The notes under the pieces were generated by a model, which was given only the letters and a program-made list of their open reading frames with translations, was not told the DNA's origin and did not search any database. A DNA stretch of 38,253 bases from Candidatus Sumerlaeia bacterium (lineage in GTDB: Bacteria > Sumerlaeota > Sumerlaeia > SLMS01), in the NCBI GenBank assembly GCA_020831705.1, contig JAFIGB010000139.1:1-38253 (forward strand). Reading direction: 5' to 3'. The number at the start of each line of letters is the position of its first letter. Position 1 is the first letter of the stretch. The translations under genes were made by a program, and so were the position numbers. Positions 26,457 through 34,356 of this stretch are shown in pieces.

Positions 26457-26882
26457 TTATTCCGCTTTTTTCTCAAGGGGGCCGGCCCAGGTGGAAAGTC
26501 CCCCGTTCAGGTTGGATACCTCAGAGAAGCCTTTTTCAAGGAGAAATGCTCCTGCGTCCATGCTTCTCATGCCCGAGGCGCAATAAACAACGACAGGACG
26601 GGTGGGATCGAGTTCGCCGAGGCGCCCTTCCAGGTCATCCACGGGAATGTGGGTGCTTCCCGGGATAAAGCCATCGGCGGCAAGCTCTTCGGCCTCACGG
26701 ACGTCGAGAAAGACCGGGGGATCCGGTGCCTCAAGGAGGGCAAGGACCTCCTTTGCAGCGAGTTCCTGAGGAACGGCACCGACAGATTCCCAGTCATTGG
26801 AGCCGGAAGAGGGAGGCGGGGTTTTTGGTGCCTCCGGTGCTTCCTGCTCCTTATTCCCAAAAAGGAAAGAGAAAAAACCCAT
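26457..26882 (-). CDS. Rhodanese-domain sulfurtransferase
   Basis: A 141-residue single-domain rhodanese from the ATG at 26882 (MGFFSFLFGNKEQ). GGAG lies nine bases upstream; the track start at 27176 adds 98 non-homologous residues. A short hydrophobic head and a Pro-rich linker precede the domain (~35-135): FLDVREAEELAADGFIPGSTHIP, active-site loop CASGMRS with catalytic Cys101, and LNGGLSTWAG at the end. It could carry persulfide sulfur or act as a redox sensor. It is the first gene of the six-gene unit, 42 bp before the SH3b gene. Why a rhodanese leads an envelope operon is not apparent. Confidence 0.9.
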   Translation of the reverse strand: MGFFSFLFGNKEQEAPEAPKTPPPSSGSNDWESVGAVPQELAAKEVLALLEAPDPPVFLDVREAEELAADGFIPGSTHIPVDDLEGRLGELDPTRPVVVYCASGMRSMDAGAFLLEKGFSEVSNLNGGLSTWAGPLEKKAE

Positions 26883-27204
26883 GAAGTGGAGTCTCCATAT
26901 ATTTTCTGATGCAACACGGTCAAGAGAACCACAGGTAGGATGTGGACTCAAGGAGGAAACTTCCAGACGCGCTTCGGATTGTCTCCACCAATCCAGAACG
27001 CCTCCCAACTCATTTGGTTTGGTGCAATGGGTCAAAAGAACCATGATGGGCTTCCCGACAGCGATCGGCCCCTTCCGGAAAAGGCACCCAGCCGACAATC
27101 GTGGCCGATGATCCCTCATGATTTCATTGCCACGGGGGACGGCGGAAGGGACCATCCCCCCCGCATTTTGCCCCACAGAGGGGATTTAAAAAACGAGATG
27201 GTCA
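26883..27204. other. Divergent intergenic region
   Basis: About 320 bp between the rhodanese operon (-) and the MFS/spermidine synthase gene (+). It must hold both promoters. On the minus strand GGTCAA at 26918-26923 (TTGACC) and CATATA at 26896-26901 (TATATG) are 16 bases apart. That would place the start only about 7 bases from the ATG and cut off the ribosome site, so I do not trust it. No terminator, repeat or RNA gene is seen. Confidence 0.4.
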
Positions 27205-30192
27205 ATGGAATCCACGAACCGTAATCCCGTAACCCCCACGATCCCCCTTCTGATCGTGGCCCTGATGTTCATTCTTTCCGGCGCCAGCGGCCTCATGTAC
27301 GAGGTCATCTGGACCCGCAAGCTGACCACCTTCTTTGGCAGCACGCTCTACGGCGTTGCCACGGTCCTGAGCGCCTTCATGGGCGGCCTCGCCCTGGGTA
27401 GCTACCTTCTCGGCAAGCGCGCCGACAAGATGCGCTACCCTCTTTCCGTTTATGGCATCTACGAGGTGCTCATCGCCCTCGCAGCCCTGGCCTTCCCTTT
27501 CGCCCTCAAGGCGACCCAGCCCCTGATCGGTGCCGTGTATGTCACCGGAGGCGAGCGGACCTTCTTTTTCTTCTCCATGTTCCGGTTCGTCATTGTATTT
27601 ATCCTGCTGATGATTCCCACGACGATGATGGGAGCGACACTTCCCATCCTCAGCAAGGCGGTGACGGAAAACCTCTCCAAGGTTGGCCGTCGCGTTGGCT
27701 GGCTGTATGCCCTCAACACAACCGGTGCCGTTCTGGGTGTCTTTACAACGGGCTTTATCCTTCTCGAATTGCTGGGCGTGTGGTACACGACACTTCTTGG
27801 CGTCGGCGTAAACATCGCCATCGGCATTGCCGCGATTATTCTGGGGCGGAAGTATTTCACCAAGGATCCCGATGCACCGCCCCCTGCGGTGGAACTTCTT
27901 CCCACCCATGGCAGGGAGCATCATGAGGTCTTCTCGAAGAAGGCCATCACGATGGTCCTCGTCACCTACGCAATCAGTGGCTTCATCGCCCTCGCCTATC
28001 AGGTGGCCTGGACCCGGGCGTTGATATTCAGCTTCGACCGTCTCAAGGCGACCACCTACAGCTTCAGTGGCATGCTGGTTGTCTTCCTTCTCGGGCTTGC
28101 CATTGGCAGCTGGATCATGCAGGGGCTGGTGGACAAGCAGCGCAACCTCCTCCGTCTATACGCCCTGCTCCAGGCAGGAATCGGGCTGGGCGGTGCCCTG
28201 TCGTGGTTCATGATCGTCCGTGACTGGAATCTCCTCCCCGAACAGATCGAGGATGGCACGCTGATATACTGGAACGCCGTGGCGAATGTCATGATCACCA
28301 CGGGCCTTGCCATTGGCCTGCCGACAATTCTCATGGGAATGGCCTTCCCGGTGGTCAGTCGCATCGTGGTCTGCTCGGTTCATCAAATTGGATTTGATGT
28401 TGCCCGTGTCTACTCATTGAACACCGTCGGGGCGATTTTGGGATCCTTTCTTGGGGGCTTTTTCCTCGTTCCCCTGTTTGGAATTACCGGGACCATCGCC
28501 TTGCTGGCATCGCTCAACCTCCTCATGGCGGGCTTTCTCTTTGCCGTCAATGGCGAGTTGTCGATTCCCGTGCGTCGTGCCATGGCGGTGGGTGCTGTCC
28601 TCCTGGCCGTGTTGATTCCATACCGTATTGCCTCCTCGGGAAGTTATCTCCAGCGGCTCCAGCCCAATGAAATCATGATCCACTATGAGGAGGGGGCCAT
28701 GGCCACCATCAGCGTGGTGGAGAACAACTCCGGCGACAGGACCATTTACGTGGACAACGTCGGTGTGGCGGGAACGGACAAGGTGCTGCTCACCGACCAG
28801 AAGTCCCTCGCCCACGTTCCCATGGTGCTTCTCGGCGGCGAGGCGAAAAACGTCCTCAGTGTCGGCTTCGGCTCCGGCGGTGCCAGCTACAGCTATACAC
28901 TTTATGACAACATCGAGAATATATACACCATTGAAATCGCCCCGGAGGTCCTGCGGGCCGCCCATGTGCTGACCGATTCCAGCCATGGGATCATCTTCCC
29001 CGACCGGATCATCAACGAGGCCCGTGCCGCGGGTGCCGATCGCATTACCGGATCGCGCCACCCCGTCAGCTCCTACGTTCACACGCCGGTCCCCGGCTTC
29101 AAGACCTTCGATCCCCGTCTGAGCCTCATTGTTGAGGATGCCCGCTCCTATCTTCGCTTCACGGACAAGCAGTTCGACGTCATCGCCACCGACTGCACCG
29201 ACCTGCGCTACAAGTCGAATGCAAATCTATACGATCTCGAATACTTCCAGCTTTGCCGCGAGCGCATTACCGACGACGGCCTCGTCGTTGTCTGGATGCC
29301 CCTGGCGGGCCTTTCCGACCGCGCCTTCCGCACCGCCCTGCGGACCTTCCAGGAGGTCTTCCCCGAGATGACCACCTGGTATTTCACCAACCAGCCGACC
29401 CACTACTGCCTTCTCATTGGCGGCAAGGGCCCCCTTCAGATCGACTACGAGGCGATCGTCCGCGCTGCCCAGCTTCCCGGTATTGACATGGACCTGGAGG
29501 AAATCGGCCTTCGCAACCCCGAAAAACTTCTTTCCTCCTTCGTCAACGACGAGCGGACCCTCATCGAATTCCTTGATGGTTACCCCCTCAACACCGAGAA
29601 CTGGCCGATCATTGAGTTCGAATCCCCCCGCTATGGCTACGATGCCCGTCCCCTGCGCGAAAACATGGAGCGTCTTTACCAGCGCCAGGTTCCCGTGGCC
29701 GACATTGTCTATAACCTCCCCGACGATCCGGGGATTCTCGATCGCCTCTGGGATCTCCAGCAGGCCAACCACGTCGTCTTTCAGGGACACTCCGAGTATC
29801 GCGAGTTCAACTTCACCGAGGCCGCCCGTCTTTACATGAAGGCCCAGGAAATGGTGCCCTTCGACGACAGCATTGCAGGGCTGCTGGACTTCGGCGAGCT
29901 CCGTCGCCACTTCGAGACCTCCCTGCCAGCGCCGAACCTGAATACCTTCTGGATTGGTCACAGCCTGGGAAGTGTCTATCTCATGCAGGACCGATTCTCC
30001 GACGCCGTGACAATTCTCGAGCCACTGACCAGCGTTATTGAGAATTACGATCTCAACGACCCGGTCATGGGCGAGGAATTCCGCCGCCTTGGCCGGACCC
30101 TCAACACCACCCTGGCCGATGTCTATTCAAGGGCAGGCCGCGAACCCCGCGCCGAGGAAGCCCGCCGCCGCGCCGAGCGATTCAGGGAGTAA
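27205..30192 (+). CDS. Fused MFS-like / spermidine synthase-like protein with C-terminal helical tail
   Basis: A 995-residue product. Residues ~12-480 hold about a dozen membrane helices beginning LLIVALMFILSGASGLMYEVIWTRKLTTFFGST, the signature of the spermidine-synthase-associated membrane domain. From ~495 comes a class I methyltransferase-like polyamine synthase domain: ATISVVENNSGDRTIYVDN, the nucleotide loop VLSVGFGSGGASYSY, acidic ribose contact YTIEIAPEV and the DCTDLRYKSNANLYDLEYF region. The last ~150 residues look like TPR helices (FTEAARLYMKAQEMVPF). Such fusions are widespread in bacteria; whether they make polyamines or modify another substrate is mostly untested. A monocistronic unit with a weak ribosome site. 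Confidence 0.9.
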   Translation: MESTNRNPVTPTIPLLIVALMFILSGASGLMYEVIWTRKLTTFFGSTLYGVATVLSAFMGGLALGSYLLGKRADKMRYPLSVYGIYEVLIALAALAFPFALKATQPLIGAVYVTGGERTFFFFSMFRFVIVFILLMIPTTMMGATLPILSKAVTENLSKVGRRVGWLYALNTTGAVLGVFTTGFILLELLGVWYTTLLGVGVNIAIGIAAIILGRKYFTKDPDAPPPAVELLPTHGREHHEVFSKKAITMVLVTYAISGFIALAYQVAWTRALIFSFDRLKATTYSFSGMLVVFLLGLAIGSWIMQGLVDKQRNLLRLYALLQAGIGLGGALSWFMIVRDWNLLPEQIEDGTLIYWNAVANVMITTGLAIGLPTILMGMAFPVVSRIVVCSVHQIGFDVARVYSLNTVGAILGSFLGGFFLVPLFGITGTIALLASLNLLMAGFLFAVNGELSIPVRRAMAVGAVLLAVLIPYRIASSGSYLQRLQPNEIMIHYEEGAMATISVVENNSGDRTIYVDNVGVAGTDKVLLTDQKSLAHVPMVLLGGEAKNVLSVGFGSGGASYSYTLYDNIENIYTIEIAPEVLRAAHVLTDSSHGIIFPDRIINEARAAGADRITGSRHPVSSYVHTPVPGFKTFDPRLSLIVEDARSYLRFTDKQFDVIATDCTDLRYKSNANLYDLEYFQLCRERITDDGLVVVWMPLAGLSDRAFRTALRTFQEVFPEMTTWYFTNQPTHYCLLIGGKGPLQIDYEAIVRAAQLPGIDMDLEEIGLRNPEKLLSSFVNDERTLIEFLDGYPLNTENWPIIEFESPRYGYDARPLRENMERLYQRQVPVADIVYNLPDDPGILDRLWDLQQANHVVFQGHSEYREFNFTEAARLYMKAQEMVPFDDSIAGLLDFGELRRHFETSLPAPNLNTFWIGHSLGSVYLMQDRFSDAVTILEPLTSVIENYDLNDPVMGEEFRRLGRTLNTTLADVYSRAGREPRAEEARRRAERFRE

Positions 30193-30290
30193 TGGGACGC
30201 GGATATCACGGACCGTACTGACATCATTGATGCGATTGACCCAGTGAGTACACAGAAGCATGATTGATGTTGTGGCGGGGCGCTGCTGAA

Positions 30291-30515
30291 TCAGAACATT
30301 ACCAATGATGTAATGACGATGGCAACAATGCCGCAACCGAAGGCCACGGCGGCTGCGATGAGATTTCGGTGTAACTGCTTTTCGTAAATTTCCTTCTCCG
30401 CGGCGCTTGATGCCCGGTCACGCAGGAGCGCCCCCATCATGGCCCGAAAACAAAACCATGTCAGCACCCCTGACCAGAGAAGAAACAAAAAACCGGCGAG
30501 AATCTGGGGGCTCAC
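30291..30515 (-). CDS. Small two-helix membrane protein coupled to plsY
   Basis: A 74-residue ORF with a GTG start at 30515 that overlaps the plsY stop as GTGA. The track merged it into a longer ORF from 30968. It reads MSPQILAGFLFLLWSGVLTWFCFRAMMGALLRD, a charged middle (RASSAAEKEIYEKQLHRN), then LIAAAVAFGCGIVAIVITSLVMF. Two hydrophobic helices flank a cytosolic or periplasmic loop. The stop-start overlap argues that it is translated with PlsY. I do not recognise a family. It could be a PlsY accessory or unrelated. Confidence 0.65.
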   Translation of the reverse strand: MSPQILAGFLFLLWSGVLTWFCFRAMMGALLRDRASSAAEKEIYEKQLHRNLIAAAVAFGCGIVAIVITSLVMF

Positions 30516-31123
30516 GTTTTTTTGCCCTTGCCGAACCTCGGTTCGGTGCCCGCCATCAGACGCTTGATGTTCGCGCGATGCTTCACGATCACCAGCGTGG
30601 AGATAATCAATGTCATGACAAAGAGCGCGCCCACTCCATGGAGAAGCGCCACCAGGATCGGCAGCAGCACCGCTCCGGTGATGGAGCCCAGGCTGACAAT
30701 GCGGGTCGTTCCAATCACCACACCGAAAACAGCAAAGGTGATGACCATCGGCACCGGTGCGAGCCCGAGGAAGACACCCAGGCTGGTGGCGGCACCCTTG
30801 CCGCCGCGTCCGCCCAGGAAAATGTTGAAGAAGTTCCCCAAAAGCACCGCCGCACCAACAAGAACGGCAAAGGCGGGCAATACCCCCATGGCGATGGCGG
30901 GAAAGATCACAACGGCCACGAGGGCCTTGCCCACGTCGAGCAGCAATGTCGTCACGCCCAGCTTCCAACCCAAAACCCGCCAGACATTCGTGGTTCCGAT
31001 GTTCCCGGATCCCTCCTTGCGGACGTCTATACCCTTCACCGCCTTCCCAAGGACGAGCCCGGTGGGCACCGCACCCAAAAGGTAGGCAAGAAACAGGAGT
31101 AGCAGCTCCAAAAGAAGGTCCAT
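30512..31123 (-). CDS. plsY: Glycerol-3-phosphate acyltransferase (acyl-phosphate dependent)
   Basis: PlsY transfers an acyl chain from acyl-phosphate to glycerol-3-phosphate in the inner membrane, the first committed step of phospholipid synthesis. At 203 residues it is of family length. It has about five to seven membrane segments and the three conserved loops: GSGNIGTTNVWRVLG, LGGRGGKGAATSLGV and KHRANIKRLMAGTEPRFGKGKK. I prefer the ATG at 31123 (MDLLLEL), ten bases after GGAGG; a GTG at 31129 is only four bases away from it. It lies 21 bp after der, a pairing seen in several bacterial phyla, so the two are likely co-transcribed. Confidence 0.95.
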   Translation of the reverse strand: MDLLLELLLLFLAYLLGAVPTGLVLGKAVKGIDVRKEGSGNIGTTNVWRVLGWKLGVTTLLLDVGKALVAVVIFPAIAMGVLPAFAVLVGAAVLLGNFFNIFLGGRGGKGAATSLGVFLGLAPVPMVITFAVFGVVIGTTRIVSLGSITGAVLLPILVALLHGVGALFVMTLIISTLVIVKHRANIKRLMAGTEPRFGKGKKT

Positions 31124-31144
31124 CGTCACGTTGCCTCCAATGAA

Positions 31145-32752
31145 TTACGCTTCGGGATCCTCGTCGTCCTCGTCATCGTAGATGCCGTAATCGACGTAAT
31201 CCTCGCCGTCGTCATCCTCGTCGGTGTCTATTCCGTAATAGCGGGCTTCCTCGTCCTCGCTCATTTCCTGGGAAGCGGCGGCACCCTCGCGGCGGGCGTA
31301 ATCGTCGCCCTCCTCCAGGAAGGCCCCCGCCATGTAGTCATACACCTTGATGCTTTCGCCCGCGTGCTCGGAGGGAATATATCCCGACTCCATGGTGCGG
31401 ACCACCTTCTCCCAGCCGCGGGGTGGTGCCTTGCGGCGGAAGCGGAGCCGCAACGGCGTGCCCTCGAGTTTGAGCTGCATGTAAAACTGGTTCTTCAGAT
31501 AGCGATGGTAGCTGAAATAGACAAGCCTCGGGTCGTTGACGAAGAGGCTGAAGGTCGGCGGGCGCATGTCCGTCTGCGTCACGTAGTTGATTTTCAGCTG
31601 GGATCCCCGGCGAAGGGGCGGGGAAAGATGGGACGTGGCGCGCTTGACGATGAGGTTCAATTCGCGGGTGCGGAAGCGGCGGTTGAACTGCTTCGCGCAA
31701 TGGTTGATCATGCCCCAGATGCGGTGGGTGCGCTGACCGGTCTGGGCGCTGATAGTCATGATCGGTGCCCAGCGCATGAAGGAAAACTCCTGGCGGACGT
31801 CGCGGATCAGCTCGCCGAAGCGCTGCTCCTTTTCCTCGATGAGATCCCACTTGTTCAGGAGGACGATGCACGCCTTCTTCCTGTCAAGAACGTAGCCTGC
31901 CACGTGAAGGTCCTGGGCGGTAATGCCCTCCTCGGTGTCTATCAGAAGGAGACAGACGTCCGCACGGTCAATGGCACGGAACGAGGAGTGGACACTGAGC
32001 ATTTCCGGGCCGACCTTGATCTTGCCCCGGCGCCGGATACCCGCCGTGTCTATCACGGTGTATTTTCTACCATCCACCACAATGTCCTGGTCGATGGCAT
32101 CGCGGGTGGTGCCCCCCTCGGGGTTGGCAATGACGCGCTCATGGCCGAAGAGGGTGTTGAGGAGGGTCGACTTGCCCACATTCTGGCGGCCGACAATGGC
32201 CACCTTCGTCACGCCTTCCTCCGATGGCTCGTCGTCGGGATCCCACTGCTCGAAGCCCTCGGTTACCTCGTCCATGAGGTCGTATATACCATCCCCATGG
32301 AGGGCACTGACGGGGAAAATTTCGTCCAGACCGAAGATGGAAAAGTCGGCGTATGCCTGGGCAATGCTCATGTGCCCCTCGCACTTGTTGACGGCCAGGA
32401 AGAAGGGCTTCCCGCTGGCGCGTAGGCGCGAAAGAATTTCGTGGTCGATGGGGTTGTTGGGCTGGTGGATGTCGGTGAGGAAGATAACGCGGTCGGCCTC
32501 CTCCACGGCGATCATGCTTTGCTGACGCATTTGCTGGAGCATCGTCGAGACGGTGCTGTCCTCGTAGCCCCCCGTGTCAATGACCGTGTATTGACGCATG
32601 CGATACTCGGCGTCGGAATAATGGCGGTCGCGGGTCATTCCCGGGCGGGGGTGGACGACCGCCTTGCGCGACCCGACCAGTCGATTAAATAAGGTCGATT
32701 TCCCGACGTTTGGCCGGCCGACGATGGCAATTAGTGGTCTTTGGCGCCCCAT
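31145..32752 (-). CDS. der: Ribosome-assembly GTPase Der (EngA) with acidic C-terminal tail
   Basis: Der has two tandem GTPase domains and helps assemble the 50S subunit. From the ATG at 32752 (MGRQRPLIAIVGRPNVGKST), preceded by AGGGAG, it is 535 residues; the track start is 15 codons upstream. G domain 1 shows GRPNVGKST, DTGG and NKCE. G domain 2 shows GRQNVGKST, DTAGIRRRGKI and NKWD. A KH-like domain follows with FVNDPRLVYFSYHRYLKNQ. Beyond the usual end it carries about 65 residues rich in Asp/Glu (EEGDDYARRE ... DEDDDGEDYVDYGIYDDEDDEDPEA). The tail is unusual; its role is unknown. Confidence 0.96.
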   Translation of the reverse strand: MGRQRPLIAIVGRPNVGKSTLFNRLVGSRKAVVHPRPGMTRDRHYSDAEYRMRQYTVIDTGGYEDSTVSTMLQQMRQQSMIAVEEADRVIFLTDIHQPNNPIDHEILSRLRASGKPFFLAVNKCEGHMSIAQAYADFSIFGLDEIFPVSALHGDGIYDLMDEVTEGFEQWDPDDEPSEEGVTKVAIVGRQNVGKSTLLNTLFGHERVIANPEGGTTRDAIDQDIVVDGRKYTVIDTAGIRRRGKIKVGPEMLSVHSSFRAIDRADVCLLLIDTEEGITAQDLHVAGYVLDRKKACIVLLNKWDLIEEKEQRFGELIRDVRQEFSFMRWAPIMTISAQTGQRTHRIWGMINHCAKQFNRRFRTRELNLIVKRATSHLSPPLRRGSQLKINYVTQTDMRPPTFSLFVNDPRLVYFSYHRYLKNQFYMQLKLEGTPLRLRFRRKAPPRGWEKVVRTMESGYIPSEHAGESIKVYDYMAGAFLEEGDDYARREGAAASQEMSEDEEARYYGIDTDEDDDGEDYVDYGIYDDEDDEDPEA

Positions 32753-32782
32753 GATTCTCCCTGGAAGTCCTGCAATGATGAA

Positions 32783-32809
32783 GGGCGGCGGAGACAATCC
32801 CCGCCGCCC
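32783..32809 (-). terminator. Hairpin between the OB-repeat gene and der
   Basis: A perfect 9-bp GC-rich stem GGGCGGCGG / CCGCCGCCC with a 9-base loop lies 57 bp after the OB-repeat gene stop and 30 bp before the der start. Read on the minus strand it is followed by TTC only, so the T tail is weak. It may be a rho-independent terminator or a processing hairpin. Confidence 0.45.
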
Positions 32810-32866
32810 GTTCTATTGTGTGGTCCTCCCCCCGTTGGCGAACAAGGGGAAATGTGTCCGGCGGCC

Positions 32867-34063
32867 TCAGCGGCCCCGCGTGATGTCGCCCAACGACTTG
32901 ATCTCCAGGTAGGGTTTCACACGCATTTCGTCCATCTTGAGGTCCCCGCGCAACGTCAGCGGCGTTCCCTCCGGGAGGAGCTCGTTAAATTCATCGGGAA
33001 GTTGGGCAAAGAGCGTCGTCACCCCGGTCTGAAGGGTCACGAAGTTCTTTCCGTCCCGGGTAAACACGCGCCCCGAGTTCCCCTTCACCGTGATATTATT
33101 GCCAACATGGCCTGGATTGACCTTGTTGAGGGGGATTTCCGTTCCCGGCTCCAATTCCTTTTGTGGAAGGGGGGAGACGGCACGCCCACCCGGCCAACCC
33201 TCGCTGGCGGGGGTGTTGATGGTGCTGCGAGCCTGCTTGCCTTTGGCCAAACGCTTCTCGGGAAGGGGTTCGAAGGAAAGGTTTTCCACCTCCTCAATCT
33301 GCAACTGGTAGCGGCCCCGATATTCGCCAAGAATCCCCGTCACATAAACCTGACGGCCCGGATAATCGAAGCGGGGCACCTCCTCGGTGTCGCGCCTTGC
33401 CCAGTAAATCACGTCGAGATGCTGGCCATTGCCCTCAATAACGACCACACTGGGGGCGCGTTCATTGGCGGGATCGCGAAATTCACGAATGGTGGCCTTC
33501 AGGGAGACCCAATTATCCATCAGATGGGCCTTGAGGGCGGGAAGCTGGGCCATGGAGTAGTAGCCGTCCTCGTCCATCTTCGGTGGGTCCGGCTCCGCAC
33601 CGTCATCCCCGGTGCCATGGCCGTATCCATCAATACGAATCTGATTGGAGTGACGAATCCGTACCTGCAGGGAGCCGCGATGTTCGCCCAATTCCCCGGT
33701 CACCGAGACACGGGTGCCTGCCTGGGGAACCCCCTTCTCCCCCTCAATGTGGGGGGCGACCGCTTCCCAATAAACAATAACGAAGGGAGGGGTATGGTCG
33801 GGTTGGGTGAGGGTCAACTGGGTGGGGATGTTGGAGGCCGTCGAGGCGCGGGCCTCGCGAATGACGCCGTTCACCGTCACCGTATCGCCAATCTGGGCCG
33901 CAGTGAGCGTCTCCGGTGCCACGCCATTGGGAAAGGGCACCAGGTCGGAGGCAGCGGCCTGCGCCTGATTGCCCTGCTGGGCATGGAGATGGGTGGCAGC
34001 AACGGGCGTCGCGGCGAGCCCGAGGAGAATCAGGAATCGCTTGAAGGTTTGTGAAAAGTTCAT
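32867..34063 (-). CDS. Secreted protein with three OB-fold-like repeats
   Basis: A 398-residue product from the ATG at 34063 (MNFSQTFKRFLILLGLAATPVAATHLHAQQ), with GGAAGG eight bases upstream and a signal peptide ending near residue 29. Three similar segments are visible. The first is IGDTVTVNGVIREA ... RVSVTGELGEHRGSLQVRI. The second is LMDNWVSLKATIREF ... QVYVTGILGEYRGRYQLQIEEVENL. The third is HVGNNITVKGNSGRVFTRDGKNFVTL ... LTLRGDLKMDEMRVKPYLEIKSL. Each has the strand pattern of periplasmic OB folds (nucleic-acid- or ligand-binding type, as in BOF/YgiW-like proteins). No catalytic residues are evident. Likely a periplasmic binding protein; the ligand is unknown. Confidence 0.75.
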   Translation of the reverse strand: MNFSQTFKRFLILLGLAATPVAATHLHAQQGNQAQAAASDLVPFPNGVAPETLTAAQIGDTVTVNGVIREARASTASNIPTQLTLTQPDHTPPFVIVYWEAVAPHIEGEKGVPQAGTRVSVTGELGEHRGSLQVRIRHSNQIRIDGYGHGTGDDGAEPDPPKMDEDGYYSMAQLPALKAHLMDNWVSLKATIREFRDPANERAPSVVVIEGNGQHLDVIYWARRDTEEVPRFDYPGRQVYVTGILGEYRGRYQLQIEEVENLSFEPLPEKRLAKGKQARSTINTPASEGWPGGRAVSPLPQKELEPGTEIPLNKVNPGHVGNNITVKGNSGRVFTRDGKNFVTLQTGVTTLFAQLPDEFNELLPEGTPLTLRGDLKMDEMRVKPYLEIKSLGDITRGR

Positions 34064-34171
34064 GGTGTGGTCCTTCCTGTTGTTGGTCATGGCCCTGCGC
34101 CAAGACGATGATTGAAGCGTCGGGAGGAGGCACTGGCAATGGGAAATTCCGGGGCGGGGGCGGCGAGGCGA

Positions 34172-34261
34172 TTGTCAACTTTGGCGCAGAAGGGGTGAAT
34201 GATTAAGATTTTTATCTCCTGTTTGAGTTTAATTTCGGGTTGACAACAGTGTCGCCAAAGT
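34172..34261. promoter_or_regulatory. Paired inverted repeats in a divergent promoter region
   Basis: ACTTTGGCG (34178-34186) is the exact reverse complement of CGCCAAAGT (34253-34261). Overlapping it, TTGTCAAC (34172-34179) is the reverse complement of GTTGACAA (34239-34246). The two pairs appear in swapped order on the right side. Position between divergent genes suggests regulator sites, but no regulator is identified and no clean -35/-10 pair is seen. Confidence 0.3.
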
Positions 34262-34356
34262 TTCGCTTGGTCCCTGAAGTGATGATGGCTGGAGCTTTGG
34301 TCAGGTGACTGTGAGTTTGTTCAATTGGAAGAGCCGATTGAGAGGACTGCTAGACT

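Noticed and set aside
26896-26923. Possible sigma70 promoter TTGACC-16-TATATG for the rhodanese operon
   Set aside because: The transcript would start about 7 bases before the ATG and exclude the GGAG ribosome site.
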